A stretch of DNA of 14,174 nucleotides, taken from the NCBI GenBank assembly GCA_002725475.1, contig PBPH01000025.1, forward strand, positions 1 through 14,174. The letters are read 5' to 3'. Shown here one piece after another: positions 1-8,400 of this stretch. The stretch is from Methanobacteriota archaeon (GTDB taxonomy: Archaea > Thermoplasmatota > Poseidoniia > Poseidoniales > Thalassarchaeaceae). Positions within the stretch are counted from its first letter, which is position 1. The number at the start of each line of letters is the position of its first letter. The position numbers and the translations under genes are program-made. The notes below the pieces were generated by a model, which saw nothing but the letters and a program-made list of their open reading frames with translations, was not told the DNA's origin and ran no database searches.

Positions 1-462
1 ATGGTGAGCCATCATTTCAAAAGTAGTCAAATGGCGTCCAGACCTTCCAACTGCTGCAACATCAGTTAGTCTAATACAGGGCTGTGAAATGGTCAAGGGG
101 TTAGCGGGCGGGGGGATTACTCCGCCGGTAACATCTGGTTGGAAATCGGCGATTGAGGCGATTGTAAGATGTATGTCGTCGCGCCAGCGAGCAATGACCG
201 GATATGGTGTGATTCGCTGATGATTCCGCTCTTCGAAAAATTTCAGAAAAATCTCTCTCATCTTGTCAATTAGCGCCTTTCCACGCTCGTCAAAACCAGG
301 AATTAGGGGATTTCCAATAAATGTGTATTCATCAGCAACAGTATCTCCACATGTATCTCGATTTTTATCTCTGGTCCAAAACCATAAGCCACTCACGTGA
401 CACTTCTTACGGACAAAACCAGATTGATGGAAAAATGGTATATCAATATCACCAAATGCCAT
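1..462 (-). CDS. alaS: Alanyl-tRNA synthetase, N-terminal part (cut by window edge)
   Basis: Charges tRNA-Ala with alanine in the cytoplasm. I translated the minus strand from the ATG at 462-460 and it stays open to base 1, giving 154 residues of a protein normally near 900 residues. The class II catalytic core of archaeal AlaRS is recognisable: FIGNP at 48-52, ARWRDD at 91-96, PPPANPL near 118-123, SQPCIRL at 126-132, GRSGRHLT at 139-146 and FEMMAHH at 148-154. No in-frame ATG lies further upstream before a stop, and an AGGAG sits 10 bases before the ATG, so the start is well supported. It is divergent from rtcB. From memory, archaeal AlaRS has a four-cysteine CxxC...CGDxxC element near the N-terminus. 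Here only C21 and C38 are kept, with Ser24 and Ala43 at the other two places. The editing and C-terminal domains lie outside the window. Confidence 0.93.
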   Translation of the reverse strand, partial: MAFGDIDIPFFHQSGFVRKKCHVSGLWFWTRDKNRDTCGDTVADEYTFIGNPLIPGFDERGKALIDKMREIFLKFFEERNHQRITPYPVIARWRDDIHLTIASIADFQPDVTGGVIPPPANPLTISQPCIRLTDVAAVGRSGRHLTTFEMMAHH

Positions 463-502
463 CCCACCGCGTCTCCTGTGCCCTTTCGAAAACGGGTTCT
501 CT

Positions 503-508
503 CTTAAA
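503..508 (-). promoter_or_regulatory. Candidate TATA box for alaS
   Basis: On the minus strand these bases read TTTAAG, about 42 bases upstream of the alaS ATG. That would put transcription start near 480 with a leader of about 20 bases. It is called by position and AT-richness only. Confidence 0.35.
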
Positions 509-543
509 TGAACTAATCTAAATCAGGGGGAAAGTGCTTGAAT

Positions 544-560
544 AGGGGGCTTAGCCCCCT
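544..560 (+). promoter_or_regulatory. Leader hairpin before the rtcB ribosome binding site
   Basis: A perfect 7-base-pair inverted repeat, AGGGGGC / GCCCCCT, with loop TTA. It lies 7 bases before the Shine-Dalgarno tract of rtcB at 568-576. Its right arm (CCCCCT, 555-560) is also complementary to AGGGGG at 570-575 inside that tract, so two exclusive foldings are possible: one leaves the ribosome site free and the other hides it. The first is clearly the stronger, with 7 pairs and a short loop. A regulatory role is inference. Confidence 0.45.
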
Positions 561-567
561 GTTCAAA

Positions 568-576
568 GGAGGGGGG
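568..576 (+). promoter_or_regulatory. Ribosome binding site of rtcB
   Basis: GGAGGGGGG ends 4 bases before the ATG at 581. It is an unusually G-extended Shine-Dalgarno sequence and fixes the rtcB start. A similar poly-G tract precedes the protease gene at 11829. Confidence 0.7.
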
Positions 577-580
577 TAGA

Positions 581-2059
581 ATGTCTGCTGAGTGGAAGCA
601 ACATCTAGAACAGGACGGAGATGCTAGATTTCGAATCAAAGCACATGGTTCAATGCGAGTGGATGCAATGTTGGTTGCAGATGAATCTCATATTGATGCC
701 AATAGCGACGATCGTTCCCCTGCACAATTAGTCAATACTGCTTCAATGCCCGGAATAGTTGGTGAAGCCTGGGCTATGGCCGATTGGCATTTCGGGTATG
801 GTTTTCCTATTGGTGGTGTTGTTGCCACAGATATTGATTGGGGGGAACAAGGTGGTGTGATTTCTCCCGGAGGCGTTGGATTTGACATCAATTGCGGAGT
901 GCGGCTCTGTTCCACAGCTCTAGATATAGATCAAATTCATGATTTGCCTGGTTTAGCTAAGAAATTATCGAACAGAATACCCGCCGGCGCTTCCGGTAAA
1001 GGTGGAGTAAATCTACAGTCATCTCAGTTGCAAGATATACTAGAAAGAGGTGCCGAAGCCTCTGCAGATTTGGGTTGGGGTCTCCATGAAGATTTGAAAA
1101 ATATTGAATCAAATGGATTACTTGAAGGAGATAACAGAGAACTATCCGAAAGGGCAATTAAGAGGGGTTTAAAATCACTGGGGACCCTAGGTTCAGGTAA
1201 TCATTTTTTGGAATTACAAGTGGTTGATAGAATTGTAGATGATAAAGCATCAAAGGCTTTTGGATTACGATTAGGTCAAGTTTGTGCAATGATTCACACT
1301 GGTTCAAGGGGATTGGGACACCAAGTTTGTAGTGAGCATGTTGCTGATTTGGAAACCAACTACCGTTCATTTGGAAATTCGTGGCACAGTGATGATTGGA
1401 ATATTACTCTACCAGATCGCCAGTTGGCTGCGGCACCATTCCATTCTAGAGAAGGCCAGTCATATTTTGAAGCAATGATGGCGGCTGGAAATTTCGCATT
1501 TGCAAACAGGAGTGCATTGACTCAAAGGTTGAGACAAAATCTAGAAAGGCATTTGGGTAATGATGATGCTGATGTTGAGGTAGTATACGATGTATGCCAC
1601 AATATTGCCAAAGTAGAAGAACACATAGTTCACGGATCTTCATGTAATTGTTGCGTACATAGGAAGGGTGCTACAAGGGCATTGGGTGGAGACCATCCTG
1701 AACTTGCGGATAAATTCAGAGGCGTAGGGCAACCAGTATTAATTCCTGGGGATATGGGTACTGCATCATGGGTTCTTGCAGGGCCAATAAATGGTTCAAA
1801 TGACGCGTTTTCTTCATCCTGTCATGGTGCAGGAAGGCGACTTTCCAGAACTGCTGCTAGGAAAAGCATCGATGTTGATGAGTTACTGTCATCGCTTAAA
1901 GAGAAGGGGATTCATGTCCATGCTAGAACTCCAAATGTCCTAGCTGAAGAGGCGCCAGATGCCTACAAGGATGTGGATGAGGTTATCCAATTAACAGCCA
2001 AAGCAGATTTGGCTAGGCCCGTTGCAAGACTTAGACCAATTGCGGTAATAAAAGGATAA
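581..2059 (+). CDS. rtcB: RNA-splicing ligase RtcB (3'-phosphate/5'-OH RNA ligase)
   Basis: A GTP- and Mn2+-dependent ligase that joins RNA ends carrying 2',3'-cyclic phosphate or 3'-phosphate to 5'-OH ends. In archaea it seals tRNA exons after intron removal. The 492-residue length is normal for intein-free RtcB. Metal and nucleotide ligands of the family are visible: D102 and C105 in DINCGVR, H208 in GSGNHFLE, H239 in MIHTGSRGLGHQ, H340 in VYDVCHNIAKVEE, and the guanylylated histidine H415 in SSSCHGAGRR. Supporting motifs are VHRKGATRA at 359-367 and PGDMGTASW at 389-397. A cysteine-rich patch (C355, C357, C358) precedes VHRKGAT. The start is fixed by the Shine-Dalgarno tract at 568-576. 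The gene is divergent from alaS and converges on the small gene at 2068. Neither tRNA gene in this window has an intron, so nearby genes do not show the substrate. Confidence 0.97.
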   Translation: MSAEWKQHLEQDGDARFRIKAHGSMRVDAMLVADESHIDANSDDRSPAQLVNTASMPGIVGEAWAMADWHFGYGFPIGGVVATDIDWGEQGGVISPGGVGFDINCGVRLCSTALDIDQIHDLPGLAKKLSNRIPAGASGKGGVNLQSSQLQDILERGAEASADLGWGLHEDLKNIESNGLLEGDNRELSERAIKRGLKSLGTLGSGNHFLELQVVDRIVDDKASKAFGLRLGQVCAMIHTGSRGLGHQVCSEHVADLETNYRSFGNSWHSDDWNITLPDRQLAAAPFHSREGQSYFEAMMAAGNFAFANRSALTQRLRQNLERHLGNDDADVEVVYDVCHNIAKVEEHIVHGSSCNCCVHRKGATRALGGDHPELADKFRGVGQPVLIPGDMGTASWVLAGPINGSNDAFSSSCHGAGRRLSRTAARKSIDVDELLSSLKEKGIHVHARTPNVLAEEAPDAYKDVDEVIQLTAKADLARPVARLRPIAVIKG

Positions 2060-2067
2060 GCAAGTTC

Positions 2068-2259
2068 TTACATACAGTAGCCGCGTGTAGGTTGGTTTTT
2101 GATTGTTGGTGCAGCACCTGATTGTACTCCATCCGCCTCTTCCATAATTATGGTCAAAAGGGTGTTGACAAGTTTATGCAAGTCTGCATGCTTTGCCTCC
2201 AATTGTTCCAATTTAATTGTCAATTCATCGCGCTGTTGAGTCAAACTCTTCTGTGTCAT
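2068..2259 (-). CDS. Small coiled-coil protein of unknown function
   Basis: I do not recognise this 63-residue protein. Residues 5-42 look like one long amphipathic helix, with leucine and isoleucine at heptad-like spacing (DELTIKLEQLEAKHADLHKL continuing to IIMEEADG), followed by a flexible tail ending in PTRGYCM. Such a protein would probably work as an oligomer or as a partner subunit. The ATG at 2259 is preferred because AGGG lies 6 bases upstream; an ATG at 2265 (65 residues) is the alternative. The frame is open back to 2433, but that would overlap the surface-protein gene and the extra residues do not look like protein. A TATA-like box at 2311-2320 would give a leader of about 20-25 bases, which supports a real separate gene. 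It converges with rtcB, 8 bases between stop codons. Confidence 0.6.
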   Translation of the reverse strand: MTQKSLTQQRDELTIKLEQLEAKHADLHKLVNTLLTIIMEEADGVQSGAAPTIKNQPTRGYCM

Positions 2260-2269
2260 GTGCATCCCT

Positions 2270-2285
2270 GAGGAATCTCTTCCTC
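2270..2285. repeat. Inverted repeat in the leader of the small coiled-coil gene
   Basis: GAGGAA / TTCCTC, 6 base pairs around a 4-base loop, directly upstream of the start of the minus-strand gene. On the minus strand it contains GAGGAAGAG, which resembles a ribosome binding site and would be partly paired in the hairpin. It could be an operator or a translational control element; no function is shown. Confidence 0.35.
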
Positions 2286-2310
2286 GACGGGGCCATCCAT
2301 TCGCGCCAGC

Positions 2311-2320
2311 ATATAATGTT
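2311..2320 (-). promoter_or_regulatory. Candidate TATA box for the small coiled-coil gene
   Basis: The minus strand reads AACATTATAT here, about 50 bases upstream of the start codon, so transcription would start near 2285. It sits just downstream, in the gene's sense, of the CpG dyad at 2333-2349. Confidence 0.45.
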
Positions 2321-2332
2321 TGAGTATCGAAT

Positions 2333-2349
2333 ACGCGCGGCGCGCGCGT
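2333..2349. repeat. CpG-only dyad upstream of the TATA-like box
   Basis: ACGCGCG / CGCGCGT, a perfect 7-base-pair inverted repeat with spacer GCG. Fifteen consecutive bases (2334-2348) are all G or C and alternate almost perfectly, in an AT-rich surrounding. It lies 13 bases upstream of the TATA-like box of the small gene, where archaeal activator sites often lie. It could equally be a hairpin that ends the surface-protein transcript, since it lies 59 bases beyond that gene's stop codon. Confidence 0.4.
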
Positions 2350-2381
2350 TTGGAAGCAAATCATATCACGCGAAACAGCAC

Positions 2382-2409
2382 AAATCATTTTCAAGAAAAT
2401 TAATGATTT
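2382..2409 (-). terminator. Inverted repeat at the stop codon of the surface-protein gene
   Basis: AAATCATT (2382-2389) pairs with AATGATTT (2402-2409), and the inner part TTTTC/GAAAA extends the stem after a small bulge. It overlaps the stop codon and is followed on the minus strand by mixed sequence, not a clean T-run. It is a weak candidate for transcript 3'-end formation or stabilisation. Confidence 0.3.
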
Positions 2410-5400
2410 ACTCGTTATTATTCTTCCATTCAACTAGTTGTTCGATACTCCAACCATTTTCTCTGTATCCCAATAGGCTTTCATCAGGCCAATCTGGGAG
2501 TTCCTTCTTTGCCTCTGATAACCATTCATCTTCACTCATTTGGGGTGGAGCTTGTTCAGGCAATGGGGCATCTGCCGGTACTTCTGCTATCGCAGCTGGA
2601 GTACTAGTAGGGGTGGTTGTTTGGGTATTGAGCATTTTTTCTGCATATTCTTCAGCCTCTTCCCAAGCCTCTTCATCATCCCATTCATCACGGTTCCTCA
2701 TTACAACAACAACTATTCCAATAATTACAACAAGAACCAAAATGGCCAATAATCCAATTACTAAGCCTAAACTACTTTCCCCACTTAGGAATCCGCCTTC
2801 AGATTCATCTTTCTGAACATCTATCTGAGGATTAAGGATAGTCAGTTGATTAGGATCATCATTCCACATTATGTATAGATCTGGCTTGCCACTATCCCAT
2901 GCTTCCCATGAGAATGCAACAACTCGTTTTTGTTGTGGCGTAAGCTCACTAATGTTGTGTGATTCGTAAATTTCAAGGCTACCATCATCCAGTTCTTCAA
3001 CAAGTGTAACGTTTACGCTTCCCATAGTTGTGCCATTGTTTCTAACTGTAGTTTGTATGTAAACATTAGTTCCTATCTTGGGTTCTATTTCATCAATTTC
3101 TACCTTGAATAGTACCGGATCAAAAATTCTGATAATTAGTTGCGGGGCTCTAGGGCTTTCAGAAGTCCCTTCGCCAAACATTTCGTTTCCAGCTCTATCA
3201 GTACCAGTTATCCAAATAGCGACCTGGTCGCCTTCTTCTAGTTGTAATTCATTCTTAGGGGTCATGTCAATAATAGATGAATAGACCCATATCTCTCCTA
3301 TGTGCGTGTTAAATTCCAAATTTATTGAATCATCACTGCCTGGTATATTCAATCCACCACGGCGATAAACCCAATGCATTGTGACAGCATCCTCTGACAT
3401 ACCTCCTGATTCGAGGATGTTAACTCTTACATCTACTGAGGACATTCTATCCGTCTCAATTGCTGTTAGGACTCCTGGGGGGAATTCTGCTACTGGTGGC
3501 GTGCTATCGATTACAAGTGTGGTGTTTGTGTTAATTATAGAACTCCCTTGGCCGGGTATATTGATTATTCCAACAGTAACTAGTAATGAATTGGTTGAAG
3601 GGTATCCTACAGGGATTTCTAATGTGGTATTGAAATCAGATTCAGAAAGATCTAGGAAGACTTCAGAAGTTACACCATTTGCAACCATGGCGGCATGAAG
3701 TTGTAATCCATCTGGGATGACATTAATTTTACTTCCTGAACCAGCATAAATAACACTCCCAGTGATTGCAAAAATGTCGCCTTTACCCAAAAACAATGTT
3801 CTTTCATCAGATTCAGATAATGGTTCCGTCAAGTCATGAAGCATTTCAATTGAGGCTGATAATTGATTATCTAGCTTCCATCTGATATCATTGATGTTGT
3901 TGACATTTGCAACAGTTTCAGTATCATCAATTATGTGAATACCTGGCATTAACCAGTTGCCATGGAATGAATTTGGAAACGCCCAATCTATTACGAAATT
4001 CAATGTAATTCGGCTTGCAGTAGAATCAATTGGTTCAAGCACAACATCTCCCACATTGACAAAGCTACCAAACGGTGTTGTAGCTGATGATTCTCTCGGA
4101 TCTATGTGAATTTCACCTGCTGGTGCCATTGATTGTCCAGCAAGATAAATCACGATTTCATCTATAGTATGGATTCCATTTTCATCCTCAATAACCATTG
4201 ATACCTGGTGATTCTGACCAACCAATAAATAATCATTCACGGTATTCATTTGCATTGAATTTTCCAATAGTATAGTATCTGCTTCGATACCAATTACCAT
4301 TGTTGCCTTGTCGTTTTCAACTCCAAAATCTCCAGCATTGTTGAGTGAATGGCCAGCCCAATCGGTTCCGCCCACATACAGGCTTAACATTCCATTAGAT
4401 GGGACCGAAGTGACATCTATTCCTGTGAATTGGATTTGTTGCTCATTTGCTCTGCCAGGCATTGTAATTGGTCGAGTCATTGTTTGGTATTCATTTTCAT
4501 CAGCAACATCATTCTGATTGGTGTCATCAACACCTTCTCTCCAATAATATAGAGTGACCTCTTCTCCCAAGGCTTCAGCATCACTGACGGTTAGATAAAG
4601 TTCTAGAGTCTGGAATGGGCTCCAAACATGGCCATTTGCATCTAGCAGTCCATTTGTAGTTAATACTTGCAAATCTGCACTTTCTGGAGGATCTACGTCA
4701 GTGTAGAGTATAACAGTCTCCATAGGTCCTGATTCATCTTCTCCTCCAAAAGAACCGCTTGCAGGACCAACTCTAACGATTCTAGAGTTTAGTGTTGCAA
4801 CTCCTGAATCACTTTGCGTTGTCAAGGTAATGCTAAATGATCCATTATCATGACTTGTAGCTGGATATTCAGTTCCAGAAAAGTTAACTGCAACAGAGTA
4901 TGCATCAGTCAGTGGCCTAAGGTTTGCATTGTCTTGGAAGCGAACGCTTCCAGTAATTGAAAGATTAGAACCCCCTTCTACAAAGAAATCATCGTTAGGG
5001 TTAATCGGAACTAAACGATCGAACTGATCTCTGACTTCGAATAGGTCTATTTGGAGGTCATTCTCAATTGCATTTTTCCCAGGCCCTCCCGATGTTGCGA
5101 ATGCAGGAGCCAAACCTTCACCAGTTAGATTTAGGGCACGAGACATCCAGTCGATTTGACCTACATCGTCCCAAAACCAGGTAATATCGAATTTCCATTT
5201 AATTACCCATTCACCATTTACAATATTTGCGGATGATGTTGGGAGTAGTGTTGCCATTGCACTACTATTGCTAACAAAGTTACCTCCATTTGCTAAATCT
5301 GTTGCACTCCAAGATAGAATTTCACCATCAGATGCTGTCCCAATCAAGATTACTTCACCAATTTGGCTATTATCTGTCAAATGGTGGTGGCGAGTTATGA

Positions 5401-8400
5401 TTTCGTAAGTCTGGCCGTTTGGATACATGGTTACTGGCGCAACGAATGGGCTGTTTGTAATCATCAATTCATGGTTAATTCCTCCGCTAAGTCCAACTGC
5501 TCCAGCATCGGCTACAAATGAAAGGGGTATGTCGACAGTTGGAGGGATGCTGCCTGCTAATTGTGTTGCGTGATAGTCAAACATCTGTTGTCCAAGTCCC
5601 GTAACGTTCTCAGAAATATCATATCCAATACTGATGCTTAGGATGTCTATTGATTCAGATTGAGTAGATGTGAAATCGAGATCGATTACTTTCCAATTTC
5701 TCCCAGTTAATGGGTCGGATAATGAGGTGGCTGCATTGTTGATAGATGTAATCATAGCGCTATCAAGTGGGGCATGGGTAATTTCTGTCAATCCAGAATT
5801 AAATGGTTGAGACTGTGAGTTTGAAACTGACATTATCAGACTACTGCTGGTAGCAGATGATGGTTTGAAAACAACCATTCCAGAATTTGCAATTGCTCCA
5901 CCAGGGATAAGGAATTCAATTCCAGATCCTGTTTGTGATGATGTGATGCTGGATGTTGTAGTGGGGGCGGAATTAAGTGTGCCTTCAGTAGAATGGATAT
6001 ATGATTGCCATCCAAAATGTCCAAAATTAGGTGCTGAGGGGAATGACCAGTCAATAGTTCCATCATTAGTGACATCGATTTCTGGATTTAGTGTGGGTTG
6101 GCAAAAATCTCCATCAGCAGATGCTGAATTTAATTGTCCTCCAGATGATATGCTGAACCTAACACCATAACCTGGCTGAGGATTAGTGAAACCTATCATG
6201 GTGTTTAATCCGGAATTACCTACGATATTTCCTTGGCTATCAATTAGTTGAAAAGTCACTCCATTCCCTATTCCAGAAACATTGACGAATTGGATTGGTG
6301 CAGTGGATGAGACGAAATCTCCAGTAATTGTAAGTGGTGATGCAGTAGGGTTTGACCAGTTCCCATTTACAAGAGTCAAGCCTGCATCGACATCCCAACC
6401 ATTCTGAGGATTTAGTCCAGTAAAGTGCCTTACTGCACCATAATGAACATCCTTGACTAATGGAGATATGAACGGATCATTTGTCCCCATGTTCACCTGT
6501 ACTTTGGCCGTGGCGTAGATGTCTCTATTAATTCCAGCCAGTGAAATTGGGAATGACAAATTATCATATCCGTCAAGTGGATTACCTGCTGAGTCAGTGA
6601 TAGTACCTGATACCCAAGTGCCATTGGGTGTTAATGCAGAAATATCTACAAATCCATTGCCCAATTCTTCAAGAGTAATTGTGGGACTTAACCAACTTCC
6701 TTCATTCTCAAAGAAATCAACTTCAACCCCCACATCATCGATGTACCAACCATCATAACTAATTATGGAATCTGATGCAAAAGTGAATCGGAATTCGACA
6801 TACGATCCACTATAGTTTGACAAATCAGCAGTCGTGGTCTCCCATGGCACATTTCCCTGAGTGAATTGTCTTCCATCAAATACATCCAAATTTGCCAGCA
6901 AATGCCCTCCAAAACCATTCTGGGCACCGTCATACCATGATGAGCCATTAGCCACAACAGGGTCGAAGTATTGCCATGAACCATTATTGACTTTGATAAA
7001 TACAGCACCACCGTCATATCCCGATTCAGCTCTTCTCCATTGGTCGAAACTCAATCTTGCACTTGCGCCAAGTGGAATGGTGTATCCTGGTGAAAATAGG
7101 TGGGTGACGTCACTTCCATCATAGTTACCATCCAAATCTACGCCGAATCCATAATTTCCAGTAGACCATGCACTTGGGCCAATAGCCCCTCCTACTGGCA
7201 ATTGCCCATATTCCCAAATGTCTCCAGTACCTGCATTTGCAACATTCCATCCGCCAGGTGGCATGGTTGGTGAATCTTCAAATCCATAATGTTCGTGTAG
7301 CCCTCCAGCGCCAATAATTACGAAGGACCAATCATCAATTGTAGTTGAAATTCCGTAATGGAATGCTGTTCCAGAGTTATTTAGGGATTCAATGAAGTAA
7401 ACTGTTGAATTACTGGATGACCCTGATCGGATTTCTATATCATTCAATGTCAGTCCTTCCTGCCCATCCATTGTTCCACCGTACTGAACAGAGCTGTCAG
7501 TATCAACACGATAACGAAGATATACGGTTGATTGGTTTTGGAATGCCGAAGGGATTGCTAAATCCAAGTTAACGAAGCCATTTGTTTCATCGGTGTATGT
7601 GGTCCCTCCAATGGTATATCCATTACCTGGAATGGCGCCAGTCCTTGAACGACAGGCAGTAGTTGTGGCACTATTAGTACTTGAGATATCTACCCAAGTG
7701 TTATTGTTCAAAGAAAGTTCCACGCAGAAATTATCCCACCCTGAACCTTCAAGGTCCCATTCAAGATTTGTTCTAATGATTGGGTTACCGGAAATCCCTG
7801 AGAGGTTTAGAGGTTGGATTAGTTGGAGTGCCCCTATGGCGTTATTTGAGTATGTACATGTCCCTGTCTGAACATAACATCCGTGGTGCCAGAAGCCAGT
7901 GCCCGCCCCAATGTTTTGAAGGGTTATGTTATCAATAAACCAGCCAGGTCGTACTGTACTATTGGTGTCGGTCCAAATTCTAAATCGGAAATCAATTTGA
8001 GTGGCATTATTGATGCCAGTGAGATTGTCTAGTTCAAATATAGAATGCTCCCATCCGCTATACGCTGTTTTTGCCCAAACGGGAAAACCATGAGACCCAT
8101 TACTTGACTGATTTGCTCCATGAGGGACACTTGCTGAGGGGGAGATTGTGTTATTGTAACCTGAAACGGGGGCCATCCATGTCCAATTGCCATTATCTAG
8201 GCGATATTCTACCCATACCCCATCCATATCACCGTTAATGTTGCTTGGTGTATGGACGTGATACCAGTGATCGAATTCTAGGGTGAAATTGGATATGGGG
8301 TAGGGGATATTAGTTGCACCGCCACTAATCCATGCGTTGCTTCCAGTAGGGACGCCTCCATTAGGATTGGTACCCACTACTAGATTGCCTTCAGTAGGGG

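Noticed and set aside
321..521. A 66-codon plus-strand open frame over the alaS start
   Set aside because: It lies on the antisense of a clearly conserved AlaRS reading frame, has a His/Gln/Ser-rich composition unlike a real protein, and has no ribosome site.
526..576. Possible G-quadruplex from G-runs before rtcB
   Set aside because: Only three clear runs of five or more G are present, and one is fully committed to a strong hairpin, so duplex folding is the simpler reading.
2260..2433. N-terminal extension of the small coiled-coil gene to an ATG at 2433
   Set aside because: It would overlap the end of the surface-protein gene and run through the TATA-like box and the CpG dyad. The added residues lack protein character, and better starts exist at 2265 and 2259.
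2217..2816. A 199-codon plus-strand open frame
   Set aside because: It is Ser-rich and antisense to the acidic tail and membrane helix of the surface protein, crosses the intergenic dyad, and has no recognisable domain.
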